The notes: generated by a model not told the origin, from the sequence alone. A stretch of 64,000 bases of DNA from Streptomyces pseudovenezuelae (GCF_001513955.1 NZ_KQ948145.1:648212-712211), one strand, 5' to 3'. Shown: positions 46,276 to 55,673, counted from the stretch's first letter. Numbers and translations: made by a program.

Positions 46276-47409
46276 TTGGCGTCGCACCGCAAGTCGCGTC
46301 CCGTCGGTACGCGCGTAGCAGGCATACGGACCCCAGCCCTCGCGACGGCCGCCCTCACCTCCGTGGCCCTGCTGTCCCAGTCGGCGAACGCCGCGCCGGC
46401 CGATGACAAGCCGAGTCTCGAAGAGGTCGAGAAGAAGGTCGACGACCTCTACCGCCAGGCCGAGTCGGCGACCGACAACTACAACGCCACCAAGGAGAAG
46501 ACCACCAAGCAGCGCAAACAGGTCGACACCCTCCTCCAGGACGTCGCCCAGCGCACCCAGAAGCTCAACGAGGCACGGGAGGAACTCGGTTCCTTCGCCG
46601 CGACCCAGTACCGCACCGGCGCCGCCGCGCCCGACACGGCGACCTTCCTGCTCGCCGACACCCCGCAGGACTACTTCGACCAGACCCAGCTGATGGGCCG
46701 CTTGACGAGCCGCCAGAAGGGCGCCGTCGACGACTACGTCTCGGAGCAGTCCGCGACGATGAAGAAGCGCCAGGAGGCCTCCCAGAGCCTTCAGACGCTC
46801 ACCGATACGCAGAGCGACCTGAAGACCGCCAAGGCGACCGTCCAGAAGAAGCTCGCCGACGCACGCGACCTGTTGTCGGAGCTGACCGCCCAGGAGAAGG
46901 CGCGTCTCGCGGCGATCGAGAAGCAGAAGCAGCAGGAGGCGGCCCGCAAGGCGGCGGAGCTGGCACAGCAGCAGGCCGCGGCGGAGAAGGCCGCGCAGGA
47001 GGCGACCACCCCGCAGCAGAGCACGCCGACGGCGCCCGACTCCTCGTACGCCACCAAGGCCGCCAAGGCCCTCGCCTTCGCCCGCGCGCAGATCGGCAAG
47101 CCGTACGTCTGGGGCGCCACCGGCCCCGACTCCTACGACTGCTCAGGGCTCACCCAGGCCGCCTGGAAGGCCGCCGGCGTCGACCTCCCGCGCGTCACCT
47201 ACGACCAGGTCAACGCCGGCACCACGGTCTCCCTGGCCGACGCCCAGCCCGGTGACCTGGTCTTCTTCTACGACGACATCAGTCACGTGGGCCTCTACAT
47301 CGGCAACGGCATGATGATCCACGCCCCCAAGCCGGGCGCGTACGTCCGCGAGGAGTCGATCTACTACGACGGCGAATCGGGAATCCACAGCGTGGTCCGC
47401 CCGGCCTGA
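46276..47409 (+). CDS. Secreted NlpC/P60 endopeptidase under riboswitch control
   Basis: 377 residues. TTG at 46276 with AGGAG nine bases upstream. Signal-type N-terminus (SHRKSRPVG, then a hydrophobic stretch ending SANAA). A long coiled coil (about 45-230) precedes the catalytic NlpC/P60 domain: YVWGATGPDSYDCSGLTQAAW with the nucleophile Cys, SHVGLYIGNGMMIHAP with the catalytic His, and a downstream polar residue. Cleaves peptide stems of peptidoglycan. A paralogue with the same architecture lies at 49977-51038. Confidence 0.93.
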   Translation: MASHRKSRPVGTRVAGIRTPALATAALTSVALLSQSANAAPADDKPSLEEVEKKVDDLYRQAESATDNYNATKEKTTKQRKQVDTLLQDVAQRTQKLNEAREELGSFAATQYRTGAAAPDTATFLLADTPQDYFDQTQLMGRLTSRQKGAVDDYVSEQSATMKKRQEASQSLQTLTDTQSDLKTAKATVQKKLADARDLLSELTAQEKARLAAIEKQKQQEAARKAAELAQQQAAAEKAAQEATTPQQSTPTAPDSSYATKAAKALAFARAQIGKPYVWGATGPDSYDCSGLTQAAWKAAGVDLPRVTYDQVNAGTTVSLADAQPGDLVFFYDDISHVGLYIGNGMMIHAPKPGAYVREESIYYDGESGIHSVVRPA

Positions 47410-47477
47410 GGACACGTCCGCTCTCGCGGGCCGGTCGCTCACGGGAGCGCGGTGACGGGGGGCCGACGGCACTGCGC

Positions 47478-47933
47478 TCAGTGCACGCAGAACTCGTTGC
47501 CCTCCGGATCCCGCATCACGACGAAACAGGAGCCCGATTCCTCCGACTCCTCGACACGCAGCCGGGACGCGCCGGCGCTCTCCAGGCGGGCCACCTCGGC
47601 GAGGACGCGCTCCTTGCGGGTGGCGAACGGGACGCCGCGCCCACCGCTCACGCCGAGGTCGAGGTGGAGCCGGTTCTTGACGGTCTTGGGCTCGGGCACC
47701 TGCTGGAACCAGATGCGCGGTCCGACGCCCCGCGGATCGACGACGGAGTCACTGCCCTCGCCGGTGCCCAGTTCCTCCTCCGGCAAGCCCTGGTCCAGCC
47801 AGTACGCGCGCCAGCTGGTGAAGGGCGCCGGGGGCGGCTCGACCTCGTAGCCCAGCGCCGCGGCCCAGAAGACCGCGAGTCGCTCCGGCTCGGCGCAGTC
47901 GACGGTCAGCTGGAGTTTCGGGTGGGTGATCAC
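47478..47933 (-). CDS. VOC-superfamily (glyoxalase-like) protein
   Basis: 151 residues from a GTG at 47933. Two betaalpha-beta-beta-beta modules: LQLTVDCAEPERLAVFWAAALGYE and LHLDLGVSGGR...FVVMRDPEGNEFCVH. The layout matches the large streptomycete VOC family (glyoxalase/bleomycin-resistance). Whether the usual metal ligands are complete is unclear, and substrate is unknown. Convergent with the NlpC/P60 gene. Confidence 0.85.
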   Translation of the reverse strand: MITHPKLQLTVDCAEPERLAVFWAAALGYEVEPPPAPFTSWRAYWLDQGLPEEELGTGEGSDSVVDPRGVGPRIWFQQVPEPKTVKNRLHLDLGVSGGRGVPFATRKERVLAEVARLESAGASRLRVEESEESGSCFVVMRDPEGNEFCVH

Positions 47934-48058
47934 CGGCCAACCCTATCGGCGGCCTGCGGGTCACCCACAGGCCGCGCAGAGCCCGCACTCGCGTGCATTT
48001 CCCGCTCGCGCGTGCGCGCCCCGCCCGCACGGCGCGGGGAGCTTCCTAGCATCGCCCC

Positions 48059-49042
48059 ATGTCCGGTTTCTCCCCCCACTCCCCCCTGCGCGCCTGGTGG
48101 TCGCGGCGCCGGCCCGCGGCCGGGGCCGCGGTCATGGCGACCGGCATCATCTCGGTCGGGCTCGATCTGACCGGCCACGAGACGCTGTCGCGCATCGCCC
48201 TGGTGCTCGGCTGCGCGGCCTGGCTGGGGCTGGCAGCCGAGTTCGCCGCGGGGCTGCTGCGGGAGCGCGCGCGCTGGGCCGCGGACGCCGGGACACCGGG
48301 CGCCCTGACGGCCGTGGCGGCGACCACCGTGCTCGGCACCCGGCTCTCCGCATCGGGCCGGCAGACCCTCGCCGAGGCGCTGCTGGCGCTGTCCGCGCTG
48401 CTGTGGCCGGTGCTGACGGTGCTGGTCGTGAGGCACTGGAAGCGGCGGATGCCCGGCGGGGTGTTCCTGTGCTGTGTGGCCACCCAGGGCCTCGCGGTCC
48501 TGTGCGCCACGCTCGCCGCGGCCGAGTCGGCGGCATGGCTCGCGCACACGGCGCTCGTGCTGTTCTGGCTGGGCCTGGTCCTCTACGGCGTGGCGCTTGC
48601 CCGCTTCGATCTGCGCCAGGTGCTGGAGGGACCGGGCGACCAGTGGATCGCGGGCGGCGCGCTCGCCATCTCGGCGCTCGCGGGCTCGAAACTCCTCGCC
48701 GCCGACAGCGCGCGCCTGTACCTGTGGAACGACGACGACCACGGCGTCCTGCGGGCGGTGACGGTCGCCCTGCTGGTGCTCGACCTGGCCTGGTACGCCG
48801 TCCTGCTGGTGGCCGAGTGCGTACGGCCGCGGCCGCGCTACGACGTGCGGCGCTGGGCCACCGTGTTCCCCATGGGGATGACGGCGGTCGCCACCCTGTC
48901 GGTCTCCGCCACCGTGGACGTGCCGTGGCTCAGGACGCCGGGTGAGGTGCTGCTGTGGATCTCGGTGGCGGCCTGGCTGGCCGTCGCAGCGGGGACGGTC
49001 GGCTCCGCCCTCGCGGCTGTCAGGTCCACAGCACCGCGATGA
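48059..49042 (+). CDS. TDT-family (TehA/SLAC1-like) membrane transporter
   Basis: 327 residues; hydrophobic segments along nearly the full length (about ten). Opens SRRRPAAGAAVMATGIISVGLDL, typical of tellurite-resistance/dicarboxylate transporter (TDT) proteins. Likely an anion or dicarboxylate channel/transporter; substrate not predictable. Its last 23 bp overlap the end of the convergent gene at 49020. Confidence 0.82.
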   Translation: MSGFSPHSPLRAWWSRRRPAAGAAVMATGIISVGLDLTGHETLSRIALVLGCAAWLGLAAEFAAGLLRERARWAADAGTPGALTAVAATTVLGTRLSASGRQTLAEALLALSALLWPVLTVLVVRHWKRRMPGGVFLCCVATQGLAVLCATLAAAESAAWLAHTALVLFWLGLVLYGVALARFDLRQVLEGPGDQWIAGGALAISALAGSKLLAADSARLYLWNDDDHGVLRAVTVALLVLDLAWYAVLLVAECVRPRPRYDVRRWATVFPMGMTAVATLSVSATVDVPWLRTPGEVLLWISVAAWLAVAAGTVGSALAAVRSTAPR

Positions 49043-49373
49043 AGACGTTGGCCATGGTCAGCGCGCCGACCAGGCCGAACAGGCTCTTGTCCACCGTCTC
49101 CTCGTCCCGCTTCACATAGACGAGGCCGAGGATCACGATCAGCAGGGCCAGCTTCACGCCGATCTTGATGTTGTTGACGTGCTGGTCGTCGGCCTGGTTG
49201 AGGCCGACCAGGATCACCCCGGTGACCAGCATGGTCGCGGCGCCGTGCAGCATCGCGGGGACGAACCGGGCGGTGCCCCGGCCCATCGCCTTCATCTGGG
49301 TGAGGAAGCCGCCGAGCAGCGCGGCGATGCCGATGATGTGCAGGCCGACGAAGAGATGGATGAGTACGTCCAT
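49020..49373 (-). CDS. Small integral membrane protein, function unknown
   Basis: 117 residues from the ATG at 49373; ribosome site weak. Four membrane segments: LIHLFVGLHIIGIAALLGG, ARFVPAMLHGAATMLVTGVILVG, IGVKLALLIVILGLVYV and FGLVGALTMANVFIAVLWT. A histidine lies in each of the first two segments (LHIIG, MLHGA), which could suit haem or metal binding, but the family is not recognised. Confidence 0.78.
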   Translation of the reverse strand: MDVLIHLFVGLHIIGIAALLGGFLTQMKAMGRGTARFVPAMLHGAATMLVTGVILVGLNQADDQHVNNIKIGVKLALLIVILGLVYVKRDEETVDKSLFGLVGALTMANVFIAVLWT

Positions 49374-49423
49374 GAGGCCGGAGCCTATGCCGGGGCCCGA
49401 GGGGCACGCGCACCGGCCCGTCC

Positions 49424-49600
49424 GTGGACCCGGGGGCGGCCGACCAGGCGTACGGGCTGGGGACGACGGGCGATCCGGCCTTCGAGCGGATGCACGGGGT
49501 GTCCGCGCTGATCGCCGGCCGGTCGGGGGGCGGCGGAGGCCGTGTGGCGCGGGACCGCGCCGCATGCCAGGAGCAGATCTTGCATATATGCGACCCATAG
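49424..49600 (+). CDS. Possible 58-residue remnant or small protein
   Basis: GTG at 49424 opens a 58-codon frame with very high GC3 over about 45 codons (AYGLGTTGDPAFERMHGVSALIAG). No ribosome site and no downstream family domain. It may be a gene fragment. Confidence 0.2.
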   Translation: MDPGAADQAYGLGTTGDPAFERMHGVSALIAGRSGGGGGRVARDRAACQEQILHICDP

Positions 49601-49976
49601 CACTCCCCGCCCCTCGCGGGTCCCGGAATCCCGACTTCGGTCAGCGCCCCTCGCGAAGTCGACGAGGCCACCCCGGCAGCACGGTCACCTTCGATCACCC
49701 GGCGGTCCCCTGACGGCAGTTCCGCACAACCCGTCACCTCCCGGACACGGTCGGGTTTAGCGTCCTCCACCAGGTGACCGGCTCCCCACCGCCGCCCGGG
49801 CCAGGGGCGGCAGTCGGCCACCACCGCCGAGAAGGTCCGGCGGCGGCCCGCTCCCCCTGTGCAGGCCGTCGCCGGACGCGCACACCGCCCCGGGCGGTCG
49901 TACGGCCGCTCCCCCCTGGCGTGCGTACGTCCCGAGCCCCAGGGCGGACGAACGTACGAAAGGACGTGCAGTCCAC
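49601..49976. other. Upstream region of the second NlpC/P60 gene
   Basis: No gene and no ydaO-type riboswitch (no GGGGTGAAT-like core). A small palindrome ACCGCCCCGGGCGGT lies near 49893. Otherwise nothing clear. Confidence 0.5.
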
Positions 49977-51038
49977 GTGGCAGCGCACCGCAAGCCCCGC
50001 AGACGCTCGGCCGGCGGCCATACGGTCCGTACGGCAGCGACGATCGCCCTCGCGGGGGCCGCGACCGCGACGGGCTTCGACGGGATCGGACACGCCGAGC
50101 CGCAGCTCACCCCGGCCCAGGTCAAGGCAAAGGTGGACCAGCTGTACCAGGAGGCCGAGGCGGCCACCGAGAAGTACAACGGCGCGAAGGAGAAGGCCGA
50201 GGCGGCCGAGAACCGGCTGGACAGCCTGCGGGACCAGGCGGCCCGCAGGACGGAACAGCTCAACGAGGCGCGGGACGCGCTGGGTTCGATCGCCGCGGCG
50301 CAGTACCGCGGCGGCGGCCTCGACCCCGCGGTGCAGCTCGCGCTGACCGACGACCCCGACCGGTACCTGGACAGCGCCGAGTTCGTCGAACGGGCGGGCA
50401 GCCGCCAGGCCACCTCCGTGGCGAACGTGCGCCGGCAGCTGCGGGAGATCGAGCAGCTGCGCGGGGCCGCCCACATCGAGCTGGCCTCGCTGAGGTCGCG
50501 CCAGGCCGAGCTGAAGCGGCACAAGAAGACGATCACCGGAAAACTGGGCGCGGCCCGCCGCCTGATGTCCCAGCTGCCGGCCGAGGACCGGGCGGTGCTC
50601 GGCGACGACGGGGATCGCGCCTCCCGGGCCGCGACGAGTGCGCGCGAGGAGCTGACGACCCCGGGAACGGCCACCACGGAAGCCCCCAACTCCCGTGCCG
50701 CAGCAGCTGTTTCCTACGCCTACGCCAAGCTCGGCAGCCCCTATGTCTGGGGCGCCACCGGCCCGGACGCCTTCGACTGCTCGGGGCTCATCCAGGCCGC
50801 CTACCGCTCGGCGGGTGTCTCCCTGCCCCGCACCACCTACGCCCAGATCGACGCCGGCCGGCGGGTCTCCCGCTCCGAACTCCTCCCCGGGGACCTGGTG
50901 TTCTTCTACTCGGGCATCAGCCACGTCGGTCTCTACATCGGCAACGGGCAGATGATCCACGCCCCGAACCCGTCCGCTCCGGTGCGGGTGGCGCCGATCG
51001 ACCAGATGCCGTTCGCGGGGGCGACGCGCGTGGTGTGA
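49977..51038 (+). CDS. Secreted NlpC/P60 endopeptidase, second copy
   Basis: 353 residues from a GTG at 49977. Same plan as the gene at 46276: Arg-rich start with a hydrophobic signal segment (TAATIALAGAATATG), coiled coil (about 60-185), then NlpC/P60 domain YVWGATGPDAFDCSGLIQAAY and SHVGLYIGNGQMIHAP. The catalytic Cys and His are intact. Sequence is related but diverged in the linker, and this copy lacks an obvious riboswitch, so the two paralogues are probably regulated differently. Confidence 0.93.
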   Translation: MAAHRKPRRRSAGGHTVRTAATIALAGAATATGFDGIGHAEPQLTPAQVKAKVDQLYQEAEAATEKYNGAKEKAEAAENRLDSLRDQAARRTEQLNEARDALGSIAAAQYRGGGLDPAVQLALTDDPDRYLDSAEFVERAGSRQATSVANVRRQLREIEQLRGAAHIELASLRSRQAELKRHKKTITGKLGAARRLMSQLPAEDRAVLGDDGDRASRAATSAREELTTPGTATTEAPNSRAAAAVSYAYAKLGSPYVWGATGPDAFDCSGLIQAAYRSAGVSLPRTTYAQIDAGRRVSRSELLPGDLVFFYSGISHVGLYIGNGQMIHAPNPSAPVRVAPIDQMPFAGATRVV

Positions 51039-51056
51039 GCGCGAGCGGTACCCGGG

Positions 51057-51782
51057 TCAGACCAGCCGACGAGCCGTCGCCCACCGGGTCAGCTCATGAC
51101 GGTTCGACAGCTGCAGCTTCCGCAGCACCGCCGAGACATGGGACTCGACCGTCTTCACCGAGATGAACAGCTGCTTGGCGATCTCCTTGTAGGCGTACCC
51201 GCGCGCGATGAGCCTCAGCACCTCGCGCTCGCGCTGGGTGAGGCGGTCGAGGTCCTCGTCGACCGGCGGGGCGTCGGTGGAGGCGAAGGCGTCCAGGACG
51301 AAGCCGGCCAGGCGCGGCGAGAAGACGGCGTCGCCCTCCTGGACGCGGAAGACGGAGTCGACGAGGTCCGTGCCGGTGATCGTCTTCGTCACATAGCCGC
51401 GCGCCCCGCCCCGGATCACCCCGATGACGTCCTCGGCCGCGTCCGAGACGGACAGGGCGAGGAAACGGACGGGCTGCTCGGCGTCGGCCATCAGCGGGGC
51501 GCACCGGCGCAGCACCTCGACCCCGCCGCCGCCCGGGAGATGGACGTCGAGGAGGACGACCTCGGGGCGGGTCGCGGTGATGACGGTGACGGCCTGGTCG
51601 ACGTCCGCGGCCTCCCCGACGACCTCGACACCGGTCTCCTCGGTCCGGCCGATCTCGGCCTGGACGCCGGTACGGAACATACGGTGGTCGTCGACGAGGA
51701 CCACGCGCACGTGCCGCTCGCCCGCGCCGCCGGCCTTCGTCGGCTCCGCGGGGTCAGTGTTCGCCTCGGTGGGGTCACTCAT
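51057..51782 (-). CDS. LuxR/NarL-type response regulator
   Basis: 241 residues. Receiver domain: VVLVDDHRMFRTGVQAEI (acidic pocket), VVLLDVHLPGG (phosphoacceptor Asp) and KTITGTDLVDSV. C-terminal LuxR HTH: LTQREREVLRLIARGYAYKEIAKQLFISVKTVESHVSAVLRKL. Its ATG at 51782 overlaps the histidine-kinase stop by 4 bp, so kinase and regulator are coupled and form a pair. Confidence 0.96.
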   Translation of the reverse strand: MSDPTEANTDPAEPTKAGGAGERHVRVVLVDDHRMFRTGVQAEIGRTEETGVEVVGEAADVDQAVTVITATRPEVVLLDVHLPGGGGVEVLRRCAPLMADAEQPVRFLALSVSDAAEDVIGVIRGGARGYVTKTITGTDLVDSVFRVQEGDAVFSPRLAGFVLDAFASTDAPPVDEDLDRLTQREREVLRLIARGYAYKEIAKQLFISVKTVESHVSAVLRKLQLSNRHELTRWATARRLV

Positions 51783-53107
51783 GACGTCTTCTCCGCCCTC
51801 TCCATCTCCAGCTCGACCTCCGTGCCGCCGCCCGGCACCGCACGCAGCCGGGCCGTGCCGCCATGGCGCTCCATGCGGCCGATGATCGATTCTCTGACAC
51901 CCATCCGGTCGGCGGGTATCGAGTCGAGGTCGAAGCCGGGGCCGCGGTCCCGCACGGACACGAAGACCTTCCTGCCCTCGACTTCGGCGTAGACCTGTAC
52001 GGCGCCGCCCTCGCCACCGTACTTGGCGGCGTTGACCATCGCCTCACGCGCGGCCTGCATCTGCGCGCCGGTTCTCTCGTCGAGCGGGCAGTCGCCGACG
52101 ACCACCACCTCGATGGGGACGCCGTGCTTGTCCTCGACCTCGGCCGCGCTGCGCCGCACGGCGTCGGCGAGGTCGGTGGGTTCGTCGGCCTCGTCCTTGC
52201 CGGTGCCCTCGGGTTTGTACAGCCAGGTGCGCAGGTCGCGCTCCTGGGCGCGGGCGAGGCGGCGCACCTCGCTCGCGTTCTCCGCGTTGCGCTGGATCAG
52301 GGTCAGGGTGTGCAGCACCGAGTCGTGGACGTGGGCCGCGACCTCCGCGCGCTCCTGGGCGCGGATGCGCATCAGGCGCTCCGTGGAGAGGTCCTGGGTC
52401 ATGCGCACGAGATACGGCCCCGCGAGGAGGGTGATCCCGACGAGGACCGCGAGGGCGGCCTGGAGGACGGAGCCGAGATGGGCGGCGGAGCCCTGCAGGA
52501 CGAAGACCCCGGAGACGCCGGCCGTGACGAGGAGGACACCGCCCGCGGCCCGCAGCAGGGTCAGGGTGCGCCGGCGGCGGCCGACCTCCATCCAGCGGGC
52601 CCGGCGGGCGTTGTCCGCCTGGCGCCAGACCAGGGCGACGCCCGCGCCGACCAGGACGGCGGGCCAGAGGTAGGCCTTGGCGCCGTTGCCCACGTTGACA
52701 TTGCCGACGAAGACCATGGCGACGACGACCATGAGCAGCAGGGCCACGATCTGGCCCTTGTCCGGGCGGCGGGCGACCAGTCTGCGGCGGCCGTCCGGCG
52801 AGGTCTCGGTGGTGACGAGGGCCGGGGGCCGCTGCCCGCCGACCCCGCCGACGCCGAGCGGCACGAAGAACCAGAACGCGGCGTACAGCAACGCGCCGAG
52901 CCCGTCCGACATGAACAGGCCGACGAAGACGAGCCGCACCCAGATGACCGGCAGCCCGAGATGCCCGGCGAGCCCCCGCGCCACACCACCCAGCCAGCGT
53001 CCGTCGCTGCTGCGGTAGAGCTTGCGCGGCGGCCGCGGTTCGACGAGGGGCGCTGCTGCGGCTTCCGGCATGCCATCGATGGTCACACGGCCGGGGTGCG
53101 GGGGCAT
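51779..53107 (-). CDS. PspC-type sensor histidine kinase
   Basis: 442 residues from the ATG at 53107 (CGGGGG upstream); starts at 53086 or 53071 are possible. N-terminal PspC domain (KLYRSSDGRWLGGVARGLAGHLG, then WVRLVFVGLFM), further membrane segments, a dimerisation/phosphoacceptor region (AAHVHDSVLHTLTLIQRNA) and a HATPase domain (EAMVNAAKYGGEGGAV, VRDRGPGFDLDSI). Membrane-bound NarL-type kinase, plausibly sensing envelope stress. Cognate regulator follows directly. Confidence 0.93.
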   Translation of the reverse strand: MPPHPGRVTIDGMPEAAAAPLVEPRPPRKLYRSSDGRWLGGVARGLAGHLGLPVIWVRLVFVGLFMSDGLGALLYAAFWFFVPLGVGGVGGQRPPALVTTETSPDGRRRLVARRPDKGQIVALLLMVVVAMVFVGNVNVGNGAKAYLWPAVLVGAGVALVWRQADNARRARWMEVGRRRRTLTLLRAAGGVLLVTAGVSGVFVLQGSAAHLGSVLQAALAVLVGITLLAGPYLVRMTQDLSTERLMRIRAQERAEVAAHVHDSVLHTLTLIQRNAENASEVRRLARAQERDLRTWLYKPEGTGKDEADEPTDLADAVRRSAAEVEDKHGVPIEVVVVGDCPLDERTGAQMQAAREAMVNAAKYGGEGGAVQVYAEVEGRKVFVSVRDRGPGFDLDSIPADRMGVRESIIGRMERHGGTARLRAVPGGGTEVELEMERAEKTS

Positions 53108-53193
53108 CAGGGTTGGCCCCCGAGACTCCCCTGATCTTCGAACGGCGTGCCCCGCGGCCGCTTCCCTCTCCCCTCTCAGGGCCGATATCAGGG
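53105..53193. promoter_or_regulatory. Three ATCAGGG heptamers in the PspC divergent region
   Basis: ATCAGGG at 53105-53111, CCCTGAT at 53128-53134 (perfect inverted pair) and ATCAGGG again at 53187-53193. They lie between the divergent kinase and PspC genes. A binding site for the linked response regulator is the simplest reading. Confidence 0.45.
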
Positions 53194-53249
53194 TCCGGCC
53201 AGGGTCGTTCCGACTCCCGTCACGCCTCCGCGCCCGTCACCATGGACCC

Positions 53250-54710
53250 ATGACAGATCACCAGCACGCCGCGGGCGCCGGATCCGGCGGAGCCCCGGAC
53301 CCGGGCACCGGCCCCGGCGCGGGCACGCGGAGGGAAGGAGGCACACCGGCGGGCCCGGACCCCGAGCCCCGCGGGCCCCGTACGGCGACCGACGCCCCCG
53401 CCCCGCAGGACGCGGCCGCCGCAGAGGACGCGCCCCCGGCCCCCCTGCGCTTCCGGCGGGACCGTCGGCACAAGCTGCTCGCCGGGGTGTGCGCCGGACT
53501 CGGGCGGCAGTGCGACATGGACCCGGTGATCTTCCGGATCACGCTCACCGTGCTGTCGGCGACCGGCGGCATCGGTCTCATCTTCTACGGCTTCGCCTGG
53601 CTCCTCGTCCCGTACGAGGACGAGGACGAGAACGAGGTGCGCAAGCTGCTCACCGGCCGGGTGGACGGCCAGGCCCTGACCGGAGTGCTCTTCGCCCTGG
53701 TCGGCTGCGGGGTGTTCCTCACCATGCTGAGCAACACCGGCGTGCTGACCTTCGCCGTGGTCCTGTCCCTGCTCCTCGCGGGCGCGGGGTACTGGTCGCG
53801 CAACCGCGGCACCCCCGACCCCGACCCGCTCGCCGCCCAGGCCGTCGCCGACGCCCCGCCGGAGGCCCAGGCCCCGCCGGTACCCGCCGGCTACCCGTCC
53901 TGGTGGCGCGACCCCATCGTCAAGGACGGCACCCACGTCGGCGGCACCGGCTATCTGTGGGGGCCGAGCGATTCCCGGGACCGTGACATCGCGGCGGCCG
54001 TCAACATCGGCCGGGGCACCTCCTGGAGCCGGGGCGAGGACATCCGCGCGGCCCGGATCCCGTCCCCGAAGCCCCGCGGTCCCCGGTGGATCGGCGGCTG
54101 GGTCTTCCTGCTCGCCCTGCTGGCGGGCGGCCTCGGCACCGGAGCGACCTGGGAGGACCATGCCCTGGGGACCAGTCTGCAGACCGGTCTGTCCTGCGCG
54201 CTGATCGTCCTGGGCCTGGGCATAGCGATCAGCTCCTTCCTGGGCCGCACCGGAGCGGGCTCGATCTTCCTGGCGATCCTCACGGCGGGGCTGCTCGCCA
54301 CGTCGGCCGCGCTCCCGAAGGACATCACCACCCGCTGGGTCCGCACGAACTGGACACCGGCAGCGACGCAGAACATCCGCGCGCAGTACGAACTCGGCAC
54401 CGGAGTGGGCACCTTGGACCTGTCCCGCGTCGATTTCGCCAAGGGCCGGACGGTGACGACCCAGGCCGACGTCGGAGTGGGCCGGCTGGTGGTGATCGTG
54501 CCGCCGGACGTCACCGTGAAGGCGGTCGTCGACGTGGGAGTGGGCGACATCCAACTGCCGGGCGACGACCAGGAGGACGTGGACGTGGCACCGGGCAAGC
54601 GCAAGGAGATCACTCTGAAACCGGCCCCGGGCACCGAGAACCCCGCCACCCTCGACATCGACCTGCGCGTGGGCATCGGTCAGGCGGAGGTGAGCCGTGC
54701 TGCGTCATGA
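53250..54710 (+). CDS. PspC-domain membrane protein with C-terminal adhesin-like beta domain
   Basis: 486 residues from the ATG at 53250; no clear ribosome site, possibly leaderless. Pro/Ala-rich N-terminus, PspC domain (RFRRDRRHKLLAGVCAGLGRQC, IFRITLTVLSATGGIGLIFYGFAWLLVPYEDEDENEV), several more membrane helices, then a C-terminal beta-rich part (GTLDLSRVDFAKG...VGVGRLVVIVPPDVTVKAVVDVGVGDIQLPG in part), like DUF2154/LiaF-type domains. LiaF-like proteins restrain envelope-stress kinases, so it may inhibit the divergent two-component pair (inference). Confidence 0.88.
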   Translation: MTDHQHAAGAGSGGAPDPGTGPGAGTRREGGTPAGPDPEPRGPRTATDAPAPQDAAAAEDAPPAPLRFRRDRRHKLLAGVCAGLGRQCDMDPVIFRITLTVLSATGGIGLIFYGFAWLLVPYEDEDENEVRKLLTGRVDGQALTGVLFALVGCGVFLTMLSNTGVLTFAVVLSLLLAGAGYWSRNRGTPDPDPLAAQAVADAPPEAQAPPVPAGYPSWWRDPIVKDGTHVGGTGYLWGPSDSRDRDIAAAVNIGRGTSWSRGEDIRAARIPSPKPRGPRWIGGWVFLLALLAGGLGTGATWEDHALGTSLQTGLSCALIVLGLGIAISSFLGRTGAGSIFLAILTAGLLATSAALPKDITTRWVRTNWTPAATQNIRAQYELGTGVGTLDLSRVDFAKGRTVTTQADVGVGRLVVIVPPDVTVKAVVDVGVGDIQLPGDDQEDVDVAPGKRKEITLKPAPGTENPATLDIDLRVGIGQAEVSRAAS

Positions 54711-54954
54711 GTTCCGGCCGGGAAAACTGGTCGCCGGCTTCTTCCTGACCGTCGCGGGCATCACCTACGCGGGTGACGCGGGCGGCGCCTGGGACACCCC
54801 GTGGTTCGCGGTGATCCCCATCGTCGTGGGCGGCCTCTGCCTGGCGGGCGTGGTGGGCCTGCTGGCCCGGGCCGTGCGCAACCGCCGCGACGGCCGCCGT
54901 ACGAGCACGCCCCCGGAGGGGGGCCGCACGCCTCAGCCGCCCGTGCCCCACTGA
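54697..54954 (+). CDS. Small membrane protein coupled to the PspC gene
   Basis: 85 residues. GTG at 54697 overlaps the PspC stop by 14 bp and has GGAGG five to six bases upstream. Two membrane segments (LVAGFFLTVAGITYAG, FAVIPIVVGGLCLAGVVGLLA) and a basic, proline-rich tail. Probably a partner of the PspC protein; family not recognised. Confidence 0.8.
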   Translation: MLRHEFRPGKLVAGFFLTVAGITYAGDAGGAWDTPWFAVIPIVVGGLCLAGVVGLLARAVRNRRDGRRTSTPPEGGRTPQPPVPH

Positions 54955-54970
54955 TCACTGATCACTGATC
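54950..54970 (+). repeat. Tandem heptamer ACTGATC x3
   Basis: Three perfect copies; the first contains the stop codon of the preceding gene. Probably replication slippage. Confidence 0.8.
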
Positions 54971-55022
54971 GCGGGCAGGGCGGCTGAGCAAGGCGTCTTC
55001 CGGGGCGGGCCGTGCCGACCCG

Positions 55023-55553
55023 CTACCGGTAGCCTCCGGCCCGCTGCCGCCGTCGGGAGCGCAGGGCGGCGTCCACGGAGAACATGGAGGCGCCCGCGAG
55101 GACGAGGGGCAGCCAGGCCATCAGGTAGGCGAGGTCGTTGCCGTAGTAGTAGGGGTCGGACGCCCAGCTCACGGTCAGCCACAGGCTGAGCGAGATCAGC
55201 GCACCGCCGAGCGCCGCCAGGCGGGCGAGGATGCCGAGCAGGGTGCCGATACCGACGGCGAGCTCGCCGAAGGCGATGGCGTAGCCGAAGCCGACGGGGT
55301 TCTTCAGGGACAGGTCGACCAGTGCCGGGATGGCCGAGGAGTCCCGGACGCTGCGCATCATGTCGCCGATGGAGCCCGAGCCGGAGCTCTTCATGAAGGC
55401 ACTGTCGGTCAGCTTGTCCAGGCCGGCGTAGATGAAAGTGACGCCGAGAAAGATGCGCAACGGCAGCAGGGCGTACTGGCCGAGGCTGTCACGCCAGGTT
55501 CGTTCTTCGTTGTAGTAGGGGGCGTGCGTGTCCGTACGAAAACTGTGAGTCAT
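55023..55553 (-). CDS. DoxX-family membrane protein
   Basis: 176 residues from the ATG at 55553; the frame is open upstream. Four membrane segments with the DoxX pattern: LPLRIFLGVTFIYAGLDKL, VGFGYAIAFGELAVGIGTLLGILARLAALGGALISLSLWLTV and a final helix. DoxX proteins include quinol-oxidase-associated and stress-linked membrane proteins; the role here is not known. Arg-rich C-terminus. Confidence 0.85.
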   Translation of the reverse strand: MTHSFRTDTHAPYYNEERTWRDSLGQYALLPLRIFLGVTFIYAGLDKLTDSAFMKSSGSGSIGDMMRSVRDSSAIPALVDLSLKNPVGFGYAIAFGELAVGIGTLLGILARLAALGGALISLSLWLTVSWASDPYYYGNDLAYLMAWLPLVLAGASMFSVDAALRSRRRQRAGGYR

Positions 55554-55673
55554 CGCTTCGAGCCGCCTCTCACCAGCGTGCCGAGACCCCTCACCAGACG
55601 ATACGCACGAAGGGGCGGCGGTGCTCAATGCCGCGGCGAGTTTCCGTGCCCCGAGGACGCGAGCCCCGGCCCG

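Noticed and set aside
49601..49976. A second c-di-AMP riboswitch before the 49977 NlpC/P60 gene
   Set aside because: No GGGGTGAAT-type core or conserved 3' segment is present.
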